A DNA stretch of 64,000 nucleotides, from contig DASYRM010000038.1 in assembly GCA_036004405.1 (NCBI GenBank), positions 1 through 64,000 on the forward strand, given 5' to 3'. This DNA comes from DASYRM01 sp036004405 (lineage in GTDB: Bacteria > Acidobacteriota > Vicinamibacteria > Vicinamibacterales > UBA2999). The first letter of the stretch is position 1; each line of letters starts with the position of its first letter. The notes under the pieces were generated by a model. The model was given only the letters and a program-made list of their open reading frames with translations, was not told where the DNA came from and made no database searches. Below are positions 1-7,587 of the stretch, piece by piece. A program made the translations under genes and the position numbers.

Positions 1-1596
1 CTCAAGCCCAAGATCGCCGTCGTCAACAGCTCGTCGGAGCTGGCCATCTGCTTCAGCCACCTGGACGGCATCGCCAAGGTGGTGAAAGAGGCCGTCCGCG
101 AAGCCGGCGGCCTGCCCTTCGAAATCCGCACCGCCGCCCCCAGCGACTTCATCATCAGCGCCGGCGCCCAGGGCGGCTACATGCTGGCGAGCCGCGATCT
201 CGTGGTGAACGACATGGAGATCGCAGTGGAGGGCGCGCAGCTCGACGGGATGATCTGCCTCTCATCGTGCGACAAGACACCGCCGGCGCACATGATGGCC
301 GCGGGCCGCTTCAACATCCCCACCATTCTCGTCATCTGCGGCTACCAGCCTTCGGGGCACTACAACGGCGCGCACGTGGACATCGAAGAGGTGTTCATCG
401 GCTCGGTGCGGGCGATGTTCGGCAAGCTGTCGAAGGAGACGCTGGCCGGCATGTGCGACCACGCGATCACCGGCCCCGGCGTCTGCGCCGGCATGGGCAC
501 CGCCAACTCGATGCACATCGCCTGCGAGGCGCTCGGGATGACGCTGCCCGGCGCCGCGCCCATCCTGGCCAACAGCCCGGCGATGTTCGAACGGGCCCGG
601 CAGTCGGGACGGCGGATCGTGGAGATGGTGTGGGAGGACCTGAAGCCGCGCGATGTCATGACCGCCGGGGCGTTTCGCAACGCGGTCGCGGCGGTGCTGG
701 CGGTGAGCGGCTCGATCAACTGCGTGAAGCATCTGCAGGCCACGGCGGTCGAAGCCGGCCTCGACCTCGACGTCTTCTCGCTCTTCAACGAGCTGGGGGC
801 GCGCGTGCCGGTGCTGAGCGCCGTGGCGCCCAACGGCGCGCACACGATCGATCAGTTCGAAGCCGCGGGCGGCGCGCGCGCGCTGCTCGCGAGGTTGTCG
901 CCGCTGCTCGATCTTCAGGCTCGCACCGTCACCGGCCGCACGCTCGGCGACGACATCGCCGGGGCCGGCGTCGGCGACGACGAGGTGATCCGCCGGCTCG
1001 ACCGGCCGTACTCGCGCGCCGCGTCGATCGTCGTGCTGCGCGGGTCGCTGGCGCCCGAAAGCGCGATCGCGCGGCCGGGCCTGCGCCCCGCGGGTCAGCC
1101 GACCCGGCTCACCGGCCCTGCGCTGGTCTTCGATTCGGTGCCCGAGGCGCTGGCGGCCTTGCAGCGCGGCGAGCTGCGGCCGGCCCAGGTGCTGGTGCTC
1201 CGCGGGTGCGGCCCGGTGGGCGGCCCCGGCATGGCGGGCTCGGCGTCGCGCGTCGTGTTCGCCATCTATGCCGAAGGGCTCGAAAACGACGTCGCGTTCG
1301 TCACCGACGGGCAGCTTTCGGGGCTGTGCAACAAGGGGCTCACCGTCGCCGAGGTGTCGCCCGAGTCGGGCGTCGGCGGCCCGCTGGGCCTGGTCGAGAA
1401 CGGCGACGTCATCACCGTGGACGTGGAGGCAGCGCGATTGGATCTCGAGGTGCCGGCGGCGGAACTGGCGGCGCGCCGCGCGCGCCTGGGCGAGCCGACG
1501 CTCTCGCCCGCCACCGGCTATCTCTCGATTTACCGTCGCAGCGTGCAGCCGATGTCGACGGGCGCGGTGTTGATCGAACGCGAGCGGCGGGGCTGA
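1..1596 (+). CDS. IlvD/Edd family dehydratase, 5'-truncated
   Basis: Iron-sulfur dehydratase of the dihydroxy-acid/sugar-acid dehydratase family, which removes water from a 2,3-dihydroxy acid. The reading frame is open from base 1, so the N-terminus lies outside the window. Family landmarks seen are SCDKTPPA (Cys codon 268-270) and GVCAGMGTAN (Cys codon 484-486), which hold two cluster cysteines, and the C-terminal TDGQLSG barrel motif near 1305. The CDKTPPA form resembles sugar-acid (arabinonate/xylonate type) dehydratases more than classic IlvD (CDKNMPG), so a role in sugar-acid breakdown is more likely than branched-chain amino acid synthesis; this is inference. The TGA stop falls in the loop of a REP-like hairpin at 1586-1609. 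Confidence 0.9.
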   Translation, partial: LKPKIAVVNSSSELAICFSHLDGIAKVVKEAVREAGGLPFEIRTAAPSDFIISAGAQGGYMLASRDLVVNDMEIAVEGAQLDGMICLSSCDKTPPAHMMAAGRFNIPTILVICGYQPSGHYNGAHVDIEEVFIGSVRAMFGKLSKETLAGMCDHAITGPGVCAGMGTANSMHIACEALGMTLPGAAPILANSPAMFERARQSGRRIVEMVWEDLKPRDVMTAGAFRNAVAAVLAVSGSINCVKHLQATAVEAGLDLDVFSLFNELGARVPVLSAVAPNGAHTIDQFEAAGGARALLARLSPLLDLQARTVTGRTLGDDIAGAGVGDDEVIRRLDRPYSRAASIVVLRGSLAPESAIARPGLRPAGQPTRLTGPALVFDSVPEALAALQRGELRPAQVLVLRGCGPVGGPGMAGSASRVVFAIYAEGLENDVAFVTDGQLSGLCNKGLTVAEVSPESGVGGPLGLVENGDVITVDVEAARLDLEVPAAELAARRARLGEPTLSPATGYLSIYRRSVQPMSTGAVLIERERRG

Positions 1597-1609
1597 AGCC
1601 CCGCCCTAC
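1586..1609 (-). repeat. REP-like hairpin with CTAC foot
   Basis: Eight-base stem GGCGGGGC / GCCCCGCC with loop TGAA, followed by CTAC, which is GTAG on the minus strand. It belongs to the dispersed GTAG-hairpin family described in the findings. The stop codon of the upstream dehydratase lies in the loop. Confidence 0.7.
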
Positions 1610-1615
1610 GTCCCC

Positions 1616-1642
1616 ACCCGCCTGACCCGCCTCACCCGCCTA
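1616..1642. repeat. Three tandem nonamers ACCCGCCTN
   Basis: Three head-to-tail 9-base units, ACCCGCCTG, ACCCGCCTC and ACCCGCCTA. The last unit contains the stop codon of the minus-strand gene at 1640. Related units occur at 17022-17055 and 19553-19579. Confidence 0.7.
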
Positions 1643-2422
1643 GAATTCCTTCGCGGGCCCCGTGATGTGGTGCACGTAGCCGTTGTTCTCGTTGCAGATG
1701 TATTCCATCAACTCTTCGCCCGGGCGCAGACGCGCGGTGAAGGTGATCTTGAACGGACGGGTGTAGGCCCCCGGATCGTCGATGGTGGTTTCAATCACCA
1801 GCGTGCCCAGCGTGGTCCGCGTGTAGCGCTCGACGGTGTGCAGCTGCTCGGTGTGCGGCGTGCCGATGAAGTCGAACCAGAACTTGTCGTTGAACCCCAC
1901 GGTATCCACGACGAGCGTGTCGCCGTCCCAGTGGCCGACCGAGTGTCCGTACCAGGACGGATCGAAATCCGCGGGATGTTTCCGGCCGTCCATGAAGATC
2001 TGCCGGTAGCTGTGGATGTTGCCCTCGAAGAGCAGGAACGTGTGCGTGTCGGTCTGGAGGATGCGCCACGGGTACGGGTCGCGGCGCGGTACGCCCGTCG
2101 GCAGGCAGTTCGCTTCGGGGTCCTCCTTCGACTGGCGTGCGTCCATGATCTTCTGCCACTCGGGCTTGATGGGCAGCGTGTCGCCCTTGGCGAGCCCCAT
2201 CTTGATGTCGCCCACGGGCCCTCCGCCCTGCCACACGCCCGAGAGATCGATATGGCCGTTCGGCAGCCGTTTGACCGGACCGGTCGGCGGCGCGGGGCCG
2301 CGCTGCTGGCTGCCGGCACCGGCCGGCGACGTGGGCGCGGGCGGTGTCTGCTGCGCCGACGCGACGACGAGTGCGCCGACGCTGAGAGCGAGTGGGAGCG
2401 CGAGCTCGGAAATGCGCATCAT
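1640..2422 (-). CDS. Secreted protein of unknown function, DLSGxW family
   Basis: Predicted exported protein of 260 aa. It has an N-terminal signal peptide (hydrophobic LALPLALSVGALVVASA), a Pro-rich stretch, then a conserved core with DLSGVWQGGG, FLLFEG, RQIFMDGRKHP and GHWDGDTLVVDTVGFND. It has two relatives in this window, at 42486-43313 and 53702-54538, sharing DLSGxW, RQIFxDGR and GDTLV. Function is unknown to me. The start follows an AAGGAA Shine-Dalgarno site. It lies 74 bp downstream of the DUF6152 gene on the same strand, and the two probably share a transcript. Confidence 0.8.
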   Translation of the reverse strand: MMRISELALPLALSVGALVVASAQQTPPAPTSPAGAGSQQRGPAPPTGPVKRLPNGHIDLSGVWQGGGPVGDIKMGLAKGDTLPIKPEWQKIMDARQSKEDPEANCLPTGVPRRDPYPWRILQTDTHTFLLFEGNIHSYRQIFMDGRKHPADFDPSWYGHSVGHWDGDTLVVDTVGFNDKFWFDFIGTPHTEQLHTVERYTRTTLGTLVIETTIDDPGAYTRPFKITFTARLRPGEELMEYICNENNGYVHHITGPAKEF

Positions 2423-2442
2423 TTAGGTTCCTTCCCGTCCAG

Positions 2443-2495
2443 AGGCCCGTCAGCCCACAGCCAGCCAAAGCCGAGAGCCCAAAGTCCAGAGCCTT
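2443..2495. repeat. Degenerate GGGCTTT/GGCTCTG heptad repeats
   Basis: Read on the minus strand this spacer is a run of imperfect 7-base units (GGCTCTG, GACTTTG, GGCTCTC, GGCTTTG, GCTGG). Similar low-complexity spacers occur at 13433-13466 and 21249-21277. Confidence 0.45.
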
Positions 2496-2496
2496 C

Positions 2497-2907
2497 TCAG
2501 TTCGCCGGTGGCGGGGCGTCGCCGCCCGACGATCCGGCGAACACGCGGCGGCCGTCGGCCAGCCTCACCACGCGCGCGTTGGCCATCTTCGACCCATCCT
2601 TGGCCATCGCGCCTTCGACGGTGACTTCGTCGCCAACGTTGAGCGACGTGCGCGTCCAGCCGTTGCGGCGCAGCACGTTCGGGCTCGCCAGCTCGAGGTT
2701 CCACGTCGTGACCGCGCCCTTGTCGTCTTTGACGTCGACATAGAAACGGGCGTGCGGGTTGGTCCATTCGACCTTCGACACGGTGCCCTTGAGCGTCACC
2801 GGCTTGTTGGCGTCGTACTCGGCGGCGAACGAATGATGGGCGATCACGCCCGGCGTCCAGAGCGCCGTGCCCATCGCGACCAGCACACAAACCAGCTTGG
2901 CTCTCAT
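2497..2907 (-). CDS. DUF6152 family secreted protein
   Basis: 136-aa exported protein. After a signal peptide ending near PGVIA it starts with HHSFAAEYDANKPVTLKG and continues with VEWTNPHARFYVDV, LELASPNVLRR and VGDEVTVEG, the pattern of DUF6152 (small OB-like secreted domain, function unknown). A longer reading frame to 3051 exists, but it would put 48 unlikely residues before the signal peptide, so the ATG at 2907 is chosen. It is followed by the DLSGxW-family gene, a pairing I recall as recurrent in Acidobacteriota. A 161-nt palindrome lies just upstream. Confidence 0.85.
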   Translation of the reverse strand: MRAKLVCVLVAMGTALWTPGVIAHHSFAAEYDANKPVTLKGTVSKVEWTNPHARFYVDVKDDKGAVTTWNLELASPNVLRRNGWTRTSLNVGDEVTVEGAMAKDGSKMANARVVRLADGRRVFAGSSGGDAPPPAN

Positions 2908-2950
2908 GCCGCGAATCCTACGCTCCCCGTCGCCGGAGTGTAAAGCTGCG

Positions 2951-3111
2951 AGTGTCCCGGCCGCGTGATGCGCGGCATGAATCCCGGGCGCGGCGCCCGG
3001 CTGGCAAGGCGCGAAGAGCGAGCTTATTGGGCATAAGTGAGCGATGAGCAACGCAGCCAGGCGGGATGCCCCGCCCGGGAGTCATGTTGCGCATCACGCG
3101 GCCTGGACACT
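2951..3111. repeat. 161-nt imperfect palindrome between divergent genes
   Basis: The left arm starting AGTGTCCCGGCCGCGTGATG (2951) matches the reverse complement of the right arm ending at 3111 over about 54 nt at roughly 85 percent by eye. The centre CTTAT-TGGGC-ATAAG (3023-3037) closes the hairpin. It sits between the divergent genes at 2907 (-) and 3136 (+). No obvious target-site duplication was seen. It could be a MITE-like element or a very long regulatory hairpin. Confidence 0.7.
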
Positions 3112-3135
3112 ACAGTAGCGGCCCGGAGGCGCGCG

Positions 3136-4698
3136 ATGAGGACACGATGGCTGCCGGCCGCGGCTGGCCTGATGGCAATCACGGGAGCCCTCTGGCTGAC
3201 GTCGTGTGCGTCACCGCCCAGCACGCAGGGGCTGGCCAAGAACGCGGCCGCCGCGATGGGCGGGCTGGATCGTCTTCGCGGCGTGCAGACGGTCGCGATG
3301 AAAGGCGGCACTGGCACGCGGCTCCGCCTCGGCCAGATGGTGCACGCGACCGACGAGGAAATGCCGGCGTCGCTCACCAACGTCGTGGAGACGCTCGATG
3401 TCGCCAACGGCCGCGCCGCCCTCGACTACGAGATCAAGATGGGCGACTTCGGCCAGCACCGCCAAGAGGTGCTGACCAAGAAGAACGGGAAGGCCGTCGG
3501 GCTCGAGAACGTCGCCGGGCGGCCGCTCGCCGTGGTGTCGCCCTCCGGGCTCTTCAGCTGGGGCACGCAGAATTCTCCGGAGTTCGTGCTCAAGCGCAAC
3601 GTCATCGGCATCATCCTCGGGGCCGCCGACACCTCGTCCACCGAGATGCCGCAGACCCGCGACTTCGCGGGGTCGCCGCACGCCTTCGGTACCCTGCGCC
3701 TGGCGTCGCGCGAGACGATCGGTCTCTACTTCAACACGCAGACGAAGCTGCTCGACGGCTACGAGACCACGGACACCGAGTCGATGCTCGGCGATCAGCC
3801 GTCGGTGTACACCTTGTCCGACTATCGCGAGGTGGCCGGCGTGAAGCTGCCGCACAAGATCACGATCGTCAAGGGCGGCAAGCCGTATTCGGAGGTCCAG
3901 TTCGCTTCTGCGGCGGTGAACGATCCCAGCCTCGCTGGCGTGTTCGTCATTCCCGAGGCGGCCAACGCCGAGGTCGACAAGGCCATCGCCGCGGGCGACT
4001 ACTCCCCCATCACGATTGCAAAGGTGTCCGACGGCGTCTTCTTCGCGCGCGCGTACTCGCACAACAGCCTGGTGGTGGAGTTCCCGTCGTACCTGGCGGT
4101 CGTCGAAGCCGCCTACACGGACGCGCAGAGCGCCACGCTCGCGCGCGTGCTGGCGGCGCAGTTTCCCACCAAGCCGATCCGCTATGCGGCCGTTACCCAC
4201 TACCACTACGACCACACCGGCGGCGTGCGCGGCCTGGCGGCCGTGGGCGCCACCATCGTGGCCGCGAAGGAGCACGAGCCGATGCTGCGGCCGATCATGG
4301 ACACGCCGCACACCAACCCGCCGGACGCACTGGAGCTGGCCAAGAAGGAGGGCAAGGCCGGCGGGATCGAGTTCTTCGAGGGGAAGAAGGTGATAAGCGA
4401 CGGCGGCCAGACGCTGGAGCTCTACGCCGTCACCGGCATTCCGCACGTCGAGCCGAAGGTGCTGGCCTTCGTGCCGAAAGGCGGCGTCCTCTTCCAGAGC
4501 GACCTGTTCTTTCCGGGGACCGGCGCCCCGGCAGGGCCGGACGCGGTGGCGCTGCTCCAGGCGGTGAAGACGCTGAAGCTCAGAGTGATCACCAACGCCG
4601 GCGGGCACGGCGGCGTCGGGCCGTTCGCGGAATTGGAAAAGGCGGTCGCTAGCGCCCCGCCGGGATCGCCTGCTCGAAGTTCTCGAGGCGGGCGTTGA
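3136..4698 (+). CDS. MBL-fold metallohydrolase lipoprotein
   Basis: 520-aa predicted lipoprotein. The lipobox LTSC has its Cys at residue 24, followed by a region of about 290 aa with no motif I recognise, and then a metallo-beta-lactamase-fold domain with zinc-binding His355-x-His357-x-Asp359-His360 (HYHYDH). Substrate unknown; the fold covers hydrolases of many esters and lactams. The start at 3136 has a GGAGG site 7 nt upstream; the frame is open further upstream to 3037, but that part lies in the palindrome and is rejected. The last 50 nt overlap the convergent gene ending at 4649. Confidence 0.85.
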   Translation: MRTRWLPAAAGLMAITGALWLTSCASPPSTQGLAKNAAAAMGGLDRLRGVQTVAMKGGTGTRLRLGQMVHATDEEMPASLTNVVETLDVANGRAALDYEIKMGDFGQHRQEVLTKKNGKAVGLENVAGRPLAVVSPSGLFSWGTQNSPEFVLKRNVIGIILGAADTSSTEMPQTRDFAGSPHAFGTLRLASRETIGLYFNTQTKLLDGYETTDTESMLGDQPSVYTLSDYREVAGVKLPHKITIVKGGKPYSEVQFASAAVNDPSLAGVFVIPEAANAEVDKAIAAGDYSPITIAKVSDGVFFARAYSHNSLVVEFPSYLAVVEAAYTDAQSATLARVLAAQFPTKPIRYAAVTHYHYDHTGGVRGLAAVGATIVAAKEHEPMLRPIMDTPHTNPPDALELAKKEGKAGGIEFFEGKKVISDGGQTLELYAVTGIPHVEPKVLAFVPKGGVLFQSDLFFPGTGAPAGPDAVALLQAVKTLKLRVITNAGGHGGVGPFAELEKAVASAPPGSPARSSRGGR

Positions 4699-5194
4699 TC
4701 TGCTGCCAGCGCGCCTGATCTTCCTGGAGTTCCTTGGCCAGGCCGCTCTCGCGCCGCTTCAGCGCCTGCTGACGGCGGTCGGCCTGCAGCGCGGCGGCTT
4801 TCGCGGCCGCCAGCTGCTTCTCGGCTTCCTCGCGCACGTCGTTGGTCGCGCCCAGAACGGCCTCCTCCAGCGTTTTCAGCTTTCCGGCCGCGTCGGTGCG
4901 CGCCTGCGCGTTGGCGACGAGTTCGGCTTGTACGGCCTCGAGCTCGCGCACGACGCCGGCGATGCGCTGATCCTCCATCTGCAGCCGGCCCACCAGGAGC
5001 TGGGCGCGGATGCTGGCGGCGGCCGCCTGGTTCATCTCGGCCCGCAGGGCCTGCACTTCCACCACGAGCTCGTCGAGCGTCGCATCGGGCCGCCGGGCCT
5101 GGCCGGAGGCCACACCCCCAAGGACCAGGGCGCCCAGTCCGAGCATCCAGGCAGCGCGAGCGGTGACTGGTTTCGAAAACAGTGTCTTCAGCAT
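4649..5194 (-). CDS. Exported coiled-coil protein of unknown function
   Basis: 181 aa. The N-terminal hydrophobic segment (AAWMLGLGALVLGGVASG) is a signal peptide or anchor. The rest is almost entirely helical, rich in Ala, Glu, Gln and Lys with few prolines, with heptad-like spacing from about residue 35 to 175 typical of a long periplasmic coiled coil. No enzyme motif is seen. The frame continues to 5338, but MLKTLFSKPV at 5194 gives a proper signal peptide; no strong Shine-Dalgarno site supports either start. Its 3' end overlaps the convergent MBL gene by 50 nt. Confidence 0.65.
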   Translation of the reverse strand: MLKTLFSKPVTARAAWMLGLGALVLGGVASGQARRPDATLDELVVEVQALRAEMNQAAAASIRAQLLVGRLQMEDQRIAGVVRELEAVQAELVANAQARTDAAGKLKTLEEAVLGATNDVREEAEKQLAAAKAAALQADRRQQALKRRESGLAKELQEDQARWQQINARLENFEQAIPAGR

Positions 5195-5353
5195 GGCCAC
5201 GCTTATTTCATCGGCCGTCGCTTGCTGGATCTGATGGAGCGTATTGCCCGTGTTTTCGCACAGGTGACCGAATCTCGATCGTCTTCCCGATGCAACCTGA
5301 TCGAGAATCGGCCAACGCGAGCGATACCCCAAAGTCAATAGTGCGGATCCGGG

Positions 5354-6202
5354 CTAGATGATCTCGACCCCGGCGGCAGTCAATTGCCGCCGGGTCGCTT
5401 CCATCCGCGATAGCCCAGACGCCCCTGGCAGGTGACTGCTGGCACGGCTGCCCGTCAGCGCTTCGATGACCGCCACTCGAACCCCTCGGTCTCGCACCGC
5501 GCGCTGTGTGGACAGCGCCGACGCCACCACGCACGTGGTGAACTGAAACCCCACGACGGCAATGCGCGTCACCCCGCCTCGAACGGCGTCCTCGATGGCC
5601 GATCGAAACTCGGCGGACCGCCAGGCGTCGTCGTGACGCTTGGTCACGACGAGGTCGTGCGGCGACATCGACTCGGCCACACCACTGGCCCATTCACAAT
5701 CGACGTTCGCTCCGGGCACGCACACCTGAGCCATGCCATCACTGAGGTCGCCGCCGGTGAATTGCCCCGGAACGTACTCCGAGCGCACCCAGATGGTGAG
5801 GCCCGGATGCTCGCGGGCGGCAACGAACGCGCGCAGCCGGTCCAAGGCCTCGAGGCACGGCCGCAACTCCTCCACGCCGTGGGTACGCCACAAGGATCCC
5901 GCGGGATCGACGAACGCCCGCTGCGGGTCGATGACGACGAGCACGGTCTGATGCGGCGGGATCACGGCCGCCTGAACGACCTTCTCTTCACGAAGTCCTC
6001 CATCAGAGTCCACAGCAGACGGGCCCTTGAGATCGACGCCCTCGATCTCGATCCGCCCGTTGGAGACATGGACGGCGTTCAGCGAGTCTGTCACAGGGGA
6101 ACCGGCCCCGACACCCGGTGTCCAACGCAGTAACACCGACCGCGCCGGCGCGGTCTCCTTGGCGGTATCTGGCAAACCGGCTTCACGCCGGTTCGCGATC
6201 AC
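5354..6202 (-). CDS. Isochorismatase-like cysteine hydrolase
   Basis: Isochorismatase/nicotinamidase superfamily hydrolase. The catalytic triad is visible as Asp92 (VVIDPQ), Lys188 (VVTKRH) and Cys224 (FTTCVV), counted from the longest start. Typical substrates are amides such as nicotinamide or carbamoyl compounds; the true substrate is not predictable here. The start is uncertain: the first 16 codons are read through a 35-nt dispersed repeat (6165-6199), and the recognisable domain begins around residue 78, so GTG at 6136, 6094 or 5965 is more plausible. GTG at 5965 would give 203 aa, the usual family size. The gene stands alone and is divergent from the TonB-like gene. Confidence 0.8.
   Translation of the reverse strand: MIANRREAGLPDTAKETAPARSVLLRWTPGVGAGSPVTDSLNAVHVSNGRIEIEGVDLKGPSAVDSDGGLREEKVVQAAVIPPHQTVLVVIDPQRAFVDPAGSLWRTHGVEELRPCLEALDRLRAFVAAREHPGLTIWVRSEYVPGQFTGGDLSDGMAQVCVPGANVDCEWASGVAESMSPHDLVVTKRHDDAWRSAEFRSAIEDAVRGGVTRIAVVGFQFTTCVVASALSTQRAVRDRGVRVAVIEALTGSRASSHLPGASGLSRMEATRRQLTAAGVEII
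6165..6199. repeat. 35-nt dispersed hairpin repeat, copy 1
   Basis: Matches 28022-28056 at 33 of 35 positions. The core is AACCGGC-TTCAC-GCCGGTT, a perfect 7-base stem with a 5-base loop. It lies between divergent genes. Confidence 0.75.
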
Positions 6203-6249
6203 ATACGTACGTGGCCCGCGTGCAGCGAGCCGCGTCGAGGAGGCCTTGT

Positions 6250-6915
6250 ATGCGCGTCTGGACGCTTGGCGTCTCCGTCGTCTTTCATCTCTTCGTGATC
6301 GCGAGCGTCATCGTGGCGCCGCTCTTCGCCACCGGCGACCTGCCGGAGCCGCGCCGCGCCGCACCTGAGTACATCCTCGTGACCGCGCACATTCCCGAGC
6401 CGCCTCCGCTGCGACGGCCGGACACGCCGGCGCCGCTATCGACGTCGGCGGCGCCGCTCACGGCGCAAGATCACATCCTGCCCGAGACACCGGTCGCGCC
6501 ACCGGTTCCGGGCCCGACTGATTTCGGCATCCCCGGCGGCGAACCAACCGCCGGCAGCCCCCTCCCGGGCAGCGTCGTGAACGATGATCCGCTTCCGCCC
6601 CCTCCTCCGCCTCCTCCAGCGCCGAGAACGCCGGTGCGCGTCAGCGCACTGCAAGCGCCGCGGAAGATCCGGGACGTCGCACCGCGCTATCCCGCCATCG
6701 CGCAGTCGTCGAGAGTGGAAGGGGTCGTCATCCTCGAGGCGGTCATTGCCGAGGACGGCAGCGTGCAGGACGTGCGCGTGCTGCGATCGAAGCCGCCCCT
6801 CGACGACGCCGCGGTGGAGGCCGTGCGCCAATGGCGCTTCACGCCGACACTGCTGGGCGGTCAGCCCGTGCCCGTCGTGATGACGGTCACGGTGTCGTTC
6901 ATGCTCAGTAAATAA
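6250..6915 (+). CDS. TonB family energy-transducing protein
   Basis: 221 aa. One N-terminal membrane helix (residues about 5-28), a Pro-rich periplasmic spacer (PPPPPPPPAP around residue 120), and a C-terminal TonB domain with RYPAIAQSSRVEGVVILEAVI, DGSVQDVRVLRS and AVRQWRFTP. It should couple the proton motive force to outer-membrane receptors such as the one at 38455. ExbB and ExbD are not in the window. The start at 6250 has GAGGAGG about 7 nt upstream; the longer frame to 6118 translates the dispersed repeat and is rejected. Confidence 0.9.
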   Translation: MRVWTLGVSVVFHLFVIASVIVAPLFATGDLPEPRRAAPEYILVTAHIPEPPPLRRPDTPAPLSTSAAPLTAQDHILPETPVAPPVPGPTDFGIPGGEPTAGSPLPGSVVNDDPLPPPPPPPPAPRTPVRVSALQAPRKIRDVAPRYPAIAQSSRVEGVVILEAVIAEDGSVQDVRVLRSKPPLDDAAVEAVRQWRFTPTLLGGQPVPVVMTVTVSFMLSK

Positions 6916-6921
6916 GGGACG

Positions 6922-7518
6922 TCAATAGAGGCGCATCTTATAGGCCTCTTCGACCGAGGCCTGGATCTGCTCGGCGGTGTCGCGCACCTGGGTCTGGTCC
7001 TTGAGCATCTGGCCGTAGGACGGCAGCACGCTGCGATCGACCTTGGCCGAGTCGTCCCAGAGCTTCGAGCGCAGGATGGCCTTGCCGCAGTGCAGAAAGG
7101 CCTCGCGCACGGAGACCCGCAGCACCGAGCGCGGGTGCTTGCCGTTGACGCTCCAGCGCTCGAGGAGCGTCGGGTCGAGCGAGATCTCGGCCTCGCCGTT
7201 GACGCGCAGCGACTCGGTAAAGCCGGGGATGAGGAACAGCAGGCCGACCTGCGGGTTGGCCTCGATGTTCATCAGCGTGTCGAGCCGGTTGTTGCCCGGC
7301 CAGTCCGGAATGAGCAGCGTGTGATCGTCGAGGACGTGGACGAAGCCTGGCTGATCGCCGCGGGGGGTCACGTCGGCACCCTCGGCGCTCGACGAGCCCA
7401 GGCAGACGAACGGCGACAGCGCGATGAAGTTGCGCATGTGACCGTCGAGGGCGTGCTGCATCTTCTTGACGGCACGCTCGGAGGGTGGATCGGTGTAGCA
7501 CTCTCGCAGCGACGACAT
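6922..7518 (-). CDS. Pyridoxamine 5'-phosphate oxidase-like flavin protein
   Basis: 198 aa with the split-barrel FMN-binding fold of the PNPOx-like superfamily. Recognisable parts are FIALSPFVCLGSSSAEGADVTPRG, VHVLDDHTLLIPDWPGNNRLDTLMNI and ANPQVGLLFLIPGFTESLRVNGEA. The family includes F420- or FMN-dependent oxidoreductases of unknown substrate. The start at 7518 has an AGGAGG site; the frame to 7581 has only a low-quality extension. It is convergent with the TonB-like gene (6 bp apart) and lies downstream of the haloperoxidase-like gene, separated by a strong hairpin. Confidence 0.85.
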   Translation of the reverse strand: MSSLRECYTDPPSERAVKKMQHALDGHMRNFIALSPFVCLGSSSAEGADVTPRGDQPGFVHVLDDHTLLIPDWPGNNRLDTLMNIEANPQVGLLFLIPGFTESLRVNGEAEISLDPTLLERWSVNGKHPRSVLRVSVREAFLHCGKAILRSKLWDDSAKVDRSVLPSYGQMLKDQTQVRDTAEQIQASVEEAYKMRLY

Positions 7519-7549
7519 GGGCGCCTCCTGCTCCGAGCATAGCAGCAGA

Positions 7550-7577
7550 GCCGGGCCCTCCCGCAAGAGGGCCCGGC
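7550..7577. terminator. Strong 11-bp hairpin after haloperoxidase-like gene
   Basis: GCCGGGCCCTC / GAGGGCCCGGC with a 6-base loop, a perfect stem starting 10 nt after the stop codon at 7588. No T-run follows, so it may be a processing or Rho-linked end rather than a canonical terminator. Confidence 0.6.
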
Positions 7578-7587
7578 GCACGCCTCG

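Noticed and set aside
262..843. Long antisense frames over the dehydratase
   Set aside because: They have no domain content and high Arg/His, as expected for shadow frames in GC-rich DNA; the sense frame has clear motifs.
6118..6249. Longer TonB-like start
   Set aside because: It would translate the 35-nt repeat and add an implausible N-terminus before the membrane helix; GAGGAGG supports 6250.
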